This document shows positions 6,755-12,084 of a stretch of DNA of 12,084 nt, in pieces. Origin of the DNA: Gammaproteobacteria bacterium. Lineage in GTDB: Bacteria; Pseudomonadota; Gammaproteobacteria; HK1. Made by a program: the position numbers and the translations under genes. The stretch lies in contig JAGRHX010000988.1 in the NCBI GenBank assembly GCA_020444775.1, positions 1-12,084 on the forward strand, given 5' to 3'. Position 1 is the stretch's first letter; every line of letters begins with the position of its first letter. The notes below the pieces were generated by a model, which was not told the origin of the DNA, did not search any database, and saw nothing but the letters and a program-made list of their open reading frames with translations.

Positions 6755-6834
6755 ATCTGGCAACTTGCATCGGAACGAGCGAACGGCACGCGACGCGGGG
6801 GCACTCTGGCAGGCTCGTCGAACCGGCTGACCCG

Positions 6835-7614
6835 CTACTTCGACGTGGCCGTCTCGGTCGCTGATGGTCCCTGCGCGGGAACCGCGCCACTCGTGCCGTT
6901 GCCATCGCGGCCGGATGCCGCCGAGTCGGCCGGCACGCCCTGATCCGGCACGCGCACGTGTGACTGCACGTCGGTCTGCCCCTGGAAGGCCTCGCCCTCC
7001 AGATCCTCGATACGGAAACGGAAGTCCTGCGCGGTGTTCTCGATCTGCACCCGCTTCAGCCCGAGGATCGAGTCGCTGTTGTCAAAGCCCTCCTGCAGAT
7101 AACGTTGCAGCAGCTCGTTGTTGACCGATACCAGTTCCCGGCTGCGGCTCACACAGCCCTCTATCCAGGCCTCACGCTCCTTCACCGCTTCGACCAGGAA
7201 GGCGTTGTCGCGATTGGCCTGCTTGATCATCACCACCGCCTGCCTGAAGCGCTCCGCCAGCTGCCGGTAGCGTTCCGCATCGGCCTGGATCCGTTGCACC
7301 ATCTGCTGATTGACGGCCCCGAACTGCTCCAGACGCGCGGTCAGCGCATCGTTTTGGGCCTGCAGGCTTGCGAGCGCCTTGTCCTTCTCCACCTGCTCCG
7401 CCTGAAGCCGGCCGAGCTGCGCTTCGAGCGCCGCCTTCTCCTCAGTCAAGCTGCGCAGCATGTACTGCGCCCGCTTCAATGCCTGGTCACCGCCGTCGGA
7501 ACGCCGCGCCTGAGCTTGCGCAACACCGGGGCTGAACAAAAGACAGGCCATCAACACACCGCAGAGCGTGACGACCTTCGGACCGCGAGCGAGCAGCGTC
7601 TCCAGCCTGCCCAT
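6835..7614 (-). CDS. Periplasmic coiled-coil protein, last gene of the TonB operon
   Basis: 259 residues, no named family recognised. A signal peptide covers about 1-35 (hydrophobic core VVTLCGVLMACLLF, end VAQAQA). A long Gln/Glu/Ala/Leu heptad-like coiled coil runs from about 40 to 150. A compact segment with one Cys follows (EGCVSRSRELVSVNNELLQR, later LGLKRVQIEN and FRFRIEDLEG); it looks conserved and resembles small proteins I associate with ExbB-ExbD-TonB-porin clusters. The last 45 or so residues are Gly/Ser/Ala/Pro-rich and probably disordered. It starts 5 bp after the porin stop codon, so it is almost certainly co-transcribed and translationally coupled. A periplasmic scaffold between the TonB complex and the outer membrane is my inference only. 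Confidence 0.8.
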   Translation of the reverse strand: MGRLETLLARGPKVVTLCGVLMACLLFSPGVAQAQARRSDGGDQALKRAQYMLRSLTEEKAALEAQLGRLQAEQVEKDKALASLQAQNDALTARLEQFGAVNQQMVQRIQADAERYRQLAERFRQAVVMIKQANRDNAFLVEAVKEREAWIEGCVSRSRELVSVNNELLQRYLQEGFDNSDSILGLKRVQIENTAQDFRFRIEDLEGEAFQGQTDVQSHVRVPDQGVPADSAASGRDGNGTSGAVPAQGPSATETATSK

Positions 7615-7619
7615 CGCGT

Positions 7620-9341
7620 TCAGAACTCGGTGACCAGATCGAGCTGCAGGACGTCGATGCCCAACGGTGGCCCGCTGATCACGTCCGCGCTCAGATATCG
7701 CGCGCTAACGTAGGTGTTGTCCAGCACGCCATAGCTCGCGCCCAGAATCCATCCCTTGGCGTTGGTGCCGCCGAGCAGGAAATCCGAGTCGGTGAAGGCA
7801 TCGACGACCGCGTCGCGCTCCAGATACTTGTAGCCCAGCGACACCTGCCAGTTGTCGCGGGCGAGCACATCGGGCCAGCCGACTCTGACCTTGGCGTGGT
7901 AGCCCCGGGTCTGGGCGTCCTCGGGCGGCGCGCTGAACACGGTGCTGTTGACGAACATCGCGCCGTTGTCGAGGCGATTCCTGATCGCATCGGCATCGTA
8001 GCCCAGATTCTCGACATAGTCGGCGGTGACGACGACATGAATCGGCGCGAAGCGTGCGATGTCGTATTGCGCGGTCAGATTGAGGATGTTGAAGTCCGAG
8101 GCCAGCCCGAAGCGCTGAAACGGATTACCCGGCACGTTGCTGATGTCGAACAGGCTGTTGCCCTTCTGTAGCGCGCCGGGCGCGGTGTAATCGTTGCGAT
8201 TGGGTGCCGCGACCGGACTCCTGCGACCTTCGATGTTGTTGTAGTCGTAATAGGCGAGCGCGAGCTTGAGTCGAGACTGATCCTCGAACAACAGGTCCGC
8301 GCCGAGCTGGGCGCCGAACAGCCATTTGTCGGCATCAGACAGCTCCACCTCGTCGATGGAGAACAGACCAAAGGTCGCGAACAGCGATTTGTCGCGTTCT
8401 TCCAGCGCAAACAGATCGTCGCCGCCCGAGAGGTTGTAACGCAGCGTCGCCGCGGCGCCGTCGAAATTGAGATCCGAGTCCCAGAGCAGATCGGTGGAGA
8501 AATAGGGATTCGCAATGCGTCCACCGCTCAGGGTCAGCCAGGGGTAGCCATCCAGATCTCGGCCCGTGTACTTGAGGTATGCCCTGTCGAGAACGATCTC
8601 GTAGCTACCGAAGTTGCCGTCCAGGGTCTGATTGGTGGACACCGCGCTGCCCTTGGAACCGGTCGCGAGTCGAATCCCCGCGTCCAGGTCGTTGGTGACC
8701 TTGGCCTTGACGCCCAGCCTCAGACGCATCCGTGCGCGCTCGCGATCCTCTTCGGTGTTCAAAAAGGCACCGCTGATGCTCTTGTTCGCATTGGCCCTGG
8801 CGAAGTCCACGTACGCGGTTGCGAATCGGGCGTTGTCACCCGCGTAGAACTCACCCTGCCCGCGCAAGCGCAGGTCGCCTTCGAAGCTGAAGCGGCGGGT
8901 CCAGTCCGGCAGCGCCTCGGGCATGCCCCAGCGCTCGGTCTTGGCCTGTCGGAGCACGTCCTCGACCACCTCACCACGCAGCTCCGAGCGGACCTGATCG
9001 CGGATCTCGTCCTTGACGAACTGCGGCACATAAGGCACCCGGATGACCTTGCCGGGCGGCGGCTGCTCGGGCTGGTCCTGTGCCTGCTCTGCTCGAGTCT
9101 GTGCTCGGGCCTTCTCGGCCGCCGTGCGCTTGACCGACTCGGCCTGCTCCGCGCTCACCACACCCTGCTCGACCAGGGCGTCCATGAGATTGTGTATGGT
9201 GTGCTTGAGCTCGAGCAGCTCGGACTTCTGATCGGCGAGCACCATGCCCGGAAGCAGAGCCAGGACGGCAGCGAGCAGCAAGGGTCGGAACGCGGCTTCA
9301 ATGCTCATGGGTGGGTGCGTCGGGGCCTGGCGACGGTACAT
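7620..9341 (-). CDS. Putative outer-membrane porin (Porin_5-like)
   Basis: 573 residues. A signal peptide ends at about residue 36 (LLLAAVLALLPGMVLA, then DQ). A short helical region (about 38-90, with LKHTIHNLMDALVEQGVVSAE) follows, typical of the 'putative porin' family and perhaps a trimerising coiled coil. A Gln/Pro-rich linker precedes the barrel, which starts at about 150 (RRFSFEGDLRLRGQGEFY) and has alternating beta-strands to the end. The C-terminus LQLDLVTEF has the terminal Phe recognised by the Bam machinery. Two starts are possible: ATG 9341, or Met12 at 9308, which gives a more ordinary 25-residue signal; neither has a good ribosome site. The 92-bp gap to tonB shows no clear promoter. 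The substrate is unknown; phosphate or phosphorylated compounds are guesses from the neighbouring pst genes. Confidence 0.85.
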   Translation of the reverse strand: MYRRQAPTHPPMSIEAAFRPLLLAAVLALLPGMVLADQKSELLELKHTIHNLMDALVEQGVVSAEQAESVKRTAAEKARAQTRAEQAQDQPEQPPPGKVIRVPYVPQFVKDEIRDQVRSELRGEVVEDVLRQAKTERWGMPEALPDWTRRFSFEGDLRLRGQGEFYAGDNARFATAYVDFARANANKSISGAFLNTEEDRERARMRLRLGVKAKVTNDLDAGIRLATGSKGSAVSTNQTLDGNFGSYEIVLDRAYLKYTGRDLDGYPWLTLSGGRIANPYFSTDLLWDSDLNFDGAAATLRYNLSGGDDLFALEERDKSLFATFGLFSIDEVELSDADKWLFGAQLGADLLFEDQSRLKLALAYYDYNNIEGRRSPVAAPNRNDYTAPGALQKGNSLFDISNVPGNPFQRFGLASDFNILNLTAQYDIARFAPIHVVVTADYVENLGYDADAIRNRLDNGAMFVNSTVFSAPPEDAQTRGYHAKVRVGWPDVLARDNWQVSLGYKYLERDAVVDAFTDSDFLLGGTNAKGWILGASYGVLDNTYVSARYLSADVISGPPLGIDVLQLDLVTEF

Positions 9342-9433
9342 GAAAAGAACCGGAGACTACGTGCCGCAGATGTCGAATTCGTGACGAACGCGGATACCGA
9401 ACGCAGCACCTCCGACGCCATCCGAAGGACCGA

Positions 9434-10153
9434 TCAGCTACGCGACCGGATCCGCAGCCTGATCGGTTGCGGCAGATCCGCGGGCGGTGCCTCGCTCAGC
9501 CGGAAACCGCCGGACAGTGCGTTCTGCAGTTTCAGATCGACCTCGCTGTTACCCGTGCCGCGCTCCAGCACCGCACTCTGCACCAGGCCGTCCGCGGTCA
9601 GCCACAACTTGACGACCACCGTGTAATCGAGCGTGCGCACATCTTCGATCTGGGACAGCCGATTCTGGATGTCCTGCTGCACGACCCGTGCGTACCAGGC
9701 ACGTGCATCGCCACCGCCACTCAGCAGGCCACGTCCGCCCTTACGGCCCTTCAGCCCGAAGCCATCGGAGCCGGCGCCGCCCTCCGCGTCCAAGCCAAGC
9801 TCGGTGCCCGGTGGCGGCTCGTCGCTCGGCGCGTCGGGCAGCTGCTCGGGAACGGGCTCCGGCTCCGGCACCTCGACCTTCTCCTCTTCCATGGGAGGCG
9901 GTTCGGGAGGCTTCTCTTCGGGTGGTGGCGGCGGCGGTGGCGGCTTGACCAGCGAGATCTCCTGCACCTTGGGCGGCGGTGGCGGCGGTTCGCCGTTCAT
10001 GCTGCTGTACATCCAGTAGCCGGCAATGCCCGCCAGCGTGACGATGACGCCGACACCCAGCACCGGCACAAGCCCGCCGAGCAGGTCTCGTCCCGCGTCC
10101 AGCTCCTCGTCCGCTCGTTTCAACTCGCTACCGCCTTGCCTATCGGATTGCAC
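9434..10153 (-). CDS. tonB: TonB-family energy transducer
   Basis: Transmits proton-motive force from ExbB-ExbD to outer-membrane partners. 239 residues, starting at GTG 10153 (no ATG upstream is in frame; the next in-frame Met is in the membrane helix). A hydrophilic cytoplasmic tail of about 26 residues precedes one helix (about 27-49, LVPVLGVGVIVTLAGIAGYW). The periplasmic spacer has two proline runs of six and eight, then an acidic Glu/Pro/Val stretch, then a Gly-rich patch (about 115-150). The C-terminal TonB-like domain (about 154-239, from WYARVVQQDIQ) includes VVVKLWLTADGLVQSAVLE and a final PQPIRLRI. It lacks the classic Tyr-Pro opening of E. coli TonB, so it belongs to a divergent branch. 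It lies 32 bp after exbD. Its outer-membrane partner is unknown. Confidence 0.9.
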   Translation of the reverse strand: MQSDRQGGSELKRADEELDAGRDLLGGLVPVLGVGVIVTLAGIAGYWMYSSMNGEPPPPPPKVQEISLVKPPPPPPPPEEKPPEPPPMEEEKVEVPEPEPVPEQLPDAPSDEPPPGTELGLDAEGGAGSDGFGLKGRKGGRGLLSGGGDARAWYARVVQQDIQNRLSQIEDVRTLDYTVVVKLWLTADGLVQSAVLERGTGNSEVDLKLQNALSGGFRLSEAPPADLPQPIRLRIRSRS

Positions 10154-10185
10154 CGCTTCAGCACCCGACCATCATCGGCGCACGC

Positions 10186-10596
10186 TTACCTGACCAGCTT
10201 CTGCGTGACCAACCCGACCTTGGTGATATCGATCCGTGCGAGCATGTCGAGCACGTCTATGACCAGCTGGTACTGGACGGTATGGTCGCCCTTGACCACC
10301 ACCGGCAGCTGCGGGTCGGCGGCTCGCAGGCTCGACAGCCGCGACTCCAGCTCCTGCATGCTGACCGGATAGGTGTCCAGGTAGAGCTGACCCTCGGCGG
10401 TGATGGTGATGGCCTTGGTGCGTGACTCACCGATGCTCGGGGTCTTGCTGGCCTTGGGCAGATTGACGTTGATGCCCTGCACCGCGGCCGTGGTCATGAT
10501 GATGAAGATGATCAGCAGCACGTAGGACAGATCGAGCATCGGGGTGATGTTGATCTCGTCATACGGCTCGTTGTCGCCTTTTACCGAACCGGCCAT
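10186..10596 (-). CDS. exbD: ExbD/TolR-family proton-channel subunit
   Basis: 136 residues, normal ExbD length. The conserved INITPMLDLSYVLLIIFIIM segment carries the membrane aspartate at residue 22, equivalent to E. coli ExbD Asp25, which is needed for proton use. After the single helix (about 22-41) comes the periplasmic domain, with NVNLPKAS, then VVVKGDHTVQYQ and VLDMLARIDITKVGLVT. The ribosome site GGAG (10603-10606), six bases before the ATG, overlaps the stop codon of exbB, so the two are translationally coupled in the order exbB-exbD-tonB. It resembles ExbD more than TolR because of its partner genes. All key residues are present. Confidence 0.95.
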   Translation of the reverse strand: MAGSVKGDNEPYDEINITPMLDLSYVLLIIFIIMTTAAVQGINVNLPKASKTPSIGESRTKAITITAEGQLYLDTYPVSMQELESRLSSLRAADPQLPVVVKGDHTVQYQLVIDVLDMLARIDITKVGLVTQKLVR

Positions 10597-10605
10597 GTCA
10601 CGCTC

Positions 10606-12084
10606 CTATCGTCCGTAGATCTCGTTGATGCGCGAGAGCAGCTCATCGGCGAACACGTGCATGTCCGCGCTCAGATCCTTGATGCGCGAGCCCAGGTAGT
10701 TGTAGCCGAACAGGGCCGGTATCGCGACGCCCAGCCCCGCGACCGTGGCCAGCAGCGCGGCCGCCATGCCTGGCGCGATCGCGGTGATGTTCACGTCACC
10801 GGCCTGTGCGATCGCGGCAAAGGTCACCATCACCCCGACCACGGTGCCGAGTAGACCGATGAACGGCCCGCCGGAGATGGCGATGGTCAGCAGCACCATC
10901 TGCGAGTCCATACGTTGTCGTTCACGGACCATCGCGGAGTCCATCGCCGCGCGCACCGAGGTCAAGGCCTTGCCGTCGAGCCCGGCCGCCTGAGCCCCTA
11001 CCGTGCTGCCCATGCGACTGCGCACCTCGTCGATACCGATCCGATAGACACGGAACAGTGGCGAATCCGCGAAACGGCGGCGCGACTCGTAGAGCCCCTC
11101 GAGCACCGGCCGCTGGGTGTCGTCGCCCACGTGCTGCTCGGCGTGTAGCTTCTGGAAGGCTCGCGCGAAGCGTCGGCTGGCACCCTGGGCGCGCATCAGG
11201 AACAGCCATTTGAAGAACATCACCAGCAGCGCGATGGTGGCCATCAGCGCGCAGAGGATGATCACCGACTGCTCGACGATGGCTTCGGGGTTGCCGAACA
11301 CGCTCTGGAAGATGATGCCGAAGTTGCTCGCGTGAGCACCGCCGCCCGCGCTCTGGGGTGACTGGTCGGTGCCATAGCTCAGCAGCACGTCCTGTGGTCC
11401 CTGGTTGCTGGCATTGAACGCCAGCCAGTCCGCGGAACGCGCCTTGCCGGACAAGCTGAGCTCATCGATCTGGCCGGCGAAGGCACCACCGCCGATCTGC
11501 AGGGCGGCCTGGAAGCCCAGCCCGGCGCCATCCGCACCGAGTGCCGCCGAGCTGCCTTCCCGACCGTTCAGATACAGCGTCAGACGCTCGGCGCTCAGCA
11601 CCACGGCGACATGCTGCCAGGCGCCTGATGTCAAGGGCACAGGCGCCAGCCGCAGCGGCTCGGGCAGCGCAGGCGAGCGCAGCGCGAGCTGCAGGCCGTC
11701 GGCTCCCGCGCTCAGGCTGAGCTGTGACGAGCCATCACTGGCGCGAAACAGCAGCGGCTCACCGGGCGCGACCATGCGCAGCACCATCTCCGAGCCCGCG
11801 CTCCCAGGGGTTGTTGCCGAGTCGCTACCGACATCGGTGGTAGCGGTGGAGGCTCCGGCGCTGCTGGAGCCCGAGTCGCTGCCGGCGGCGACGTTGCCGG
11901 CGGCGACGGGGGCTTCCCCGGGCCCGGCGCCGAAGGAAGCGGCGGCGTTGCCGGCGGCGGCGGACGATCCCGAGGCCCCTGGACGCAGCCACATCGTTAG
12001 CGTGAAGCCGGTCTGGGCGGCGACCGTGAGCGATGGTGCGCTGGGAATCGAAAGCCCCGTGCCTGGCGCGAGCGAGAGCCCCGG
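10606..12084 (-). CDS. exbB: ExbB/TolQ-type proton channel fused to a LamG-like domain (5' end outside window)
   Basis: Forms the proton-conducting stator with ExbD. 492 residues are visible and the frame stays open to the window edge, so the Met codon at 11994 is internal: the 30 codons before it read as the first strands of a LamG-like sandwich (GLSIPSAPSLTV, GFTLTMWLRP). Counting from that Met, the LamG-like domain continues to about 195 (GAWQHVAVVL, LTLYLNGRE, FAGQIDELSLSGKARSADWL) and is interrupted at 6-68 by a low-complexity stretch. A helix at about 243-264 enters the membrane. The MotA/TolQ/ExbB core is complete, with helices at about 370-396 (FIGLLGTVVGVMVTF) and 407-429 (PGMAAALLATVAGLGVAIPA). 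LamG/DUF2341-ExbB fusions are a known architecture; the rest of the N-terminus cannot be seen. Confidence 0.92.
   Translation of the reverse strand, partial: PGLSLAPGTGLSIPSAPSLTVAAQTGFTLTMWLRPGASGSSAAAGNAAASFGAGPGEAPVAAGNVAAGSDSGSSSAGASTATTDVGSDSATTPGSAGSEMVLRMVAPGEPLLFRASDGSSQLSLSAGADGLQLALRSPALPEPLRLAPVPLTSGAWQHVAVVLSAERLTLYLNGREGSSAALGADGAGLGFQAALQIGGGAFAGQIDELSLSGKARSADWLAFNASNQGPQDVLLSYGTDQSPQSAGGGAHASNFGIIFQSVFGNPEAIVEQSVIILCALMATIALLVMFFKWLFLMRAQGASRRFARAFQKLHAEQHVGDDTQRPVLEGLYESRRRFADSPLFRVYRIGIDEVRSRMGSTVGAQAAGLDGKALTSVRAAMDSAMVRERQRMDSQMVLLTIAISGGPFIGLLGTVVGVMVTFAAIAQAGDVNITAIAPGMAAALLATVAGLGVAIPALFGYNYLGSRIKDLSADMHVFADELLSRINEIYGR
11791..11979 (-). repeat. Ala/Gly/Ser/Thr low-complexity insertion within the LamG-like domain of ExbB
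   Basis: About 63 codons rich in Ala, Gly, Ser and Thr interrupt the LamG-like fold between the WLRP strand and the next strand (EMVLRMVAPG). The DNA includes GC-rich near-repeats: GCCGGCGGCGAC at 11881-11892 and again at 11896-11907 (15-bp period), and a related run near 11947-11960. This suggests slippage growth. The stretch is open and in frame, so the gene is not broken. Confidence 0.7.

Noticed and set aside
5647..6864. 405-residue plus-strand reading frame opposite the dehydrogenase gene
   Set aside because: Antisense shadow of an SDR gene whose motifs are all on the minus strand.
9342..9433. 92-bp gap between tonB and the porin gene as a promoter or terminator region
   Set aside because: Only a GAATTC-centred palindrome and short dyads are present; no convincing -35/-10 pair, sigma-54 site, Pho box or T-tracted hairpin.
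11992..11994. ATG at 11994 as the start of exbB
   Set aside because: The frame stays open to 12084 and the upstream codons continue the LamG-like domain, so this Met is internal.

Overview
The window is GC-rich, densely coded Gram-negative DNA. An outer-membrane two-partner-secretion barrel, an outer-membrane porin, a TonB-ExbB-ExbD system and the long-form PstC/PstA permeases all point to a Gammaproteobacterium. The species cannot be named from this sequence. There are ten protein genes, two of them cut by the window edges. I see no rRNA, tRNA, CRISPR array, transposase or phage gene.

Layout. (1) Bases 1-2521, plus strand: the 3' part of pstC and a complete pstA, overlapping by 14 bp. These are the two membrane subunits of the high-affinity phosphate ABC importer. 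The usual next gene, pstB, is absent; a convergent gene ends 28 bp downstream of pstA. (2) Bases 2550-4223, minus strand: an FhaC/ShlB/PdtB-type two-partner-secretion translocator. (3) Bases 4224-4553: a non-coding divergent region. It holds a near-consensus Pho box facing the translocator gene with a plausible -10 ten bases downstream, and three tandem 13-bp repeats. (4) Bases 4554-5618, plus strand: a DUF1513-type protein without a signal peptide. (5) Bases 5653-6624, minus strand: an atypical short-chain dehydrogenase, with a sigma-54-like promoter candidate upstream. (6) Bases 6835-12084, minus strand: an operon-like run of exbB (with a fused LamG-like domain, running off the window edge), exbD, tonB, a Porin_5-type porin and a periplasmic coiled-coil protein.

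How the genes may work together. The Pho box next to pstCA suggests that the translocator is made during phosphate starvation. A translocator plus a dedicated TonB-ExbB-ExbD set recalls the phosphate-starvation-induced PdtA/PdtB locus of Pseudomonas aeruginosa, which as I remember it also carries exbB2/exbD2-type genes. The working hypothesis is a phosphate-starvation surface system: Pst imports phosphate across the inner membrane, a secreted TpsA partner (not in this window) acts outside, and a specialised energised envelope complex with its own porin serves the outer membrane. The Pho box is seen directly; the functional link to the TonB operon is inferred, because that operon's promoter lies outside the window.
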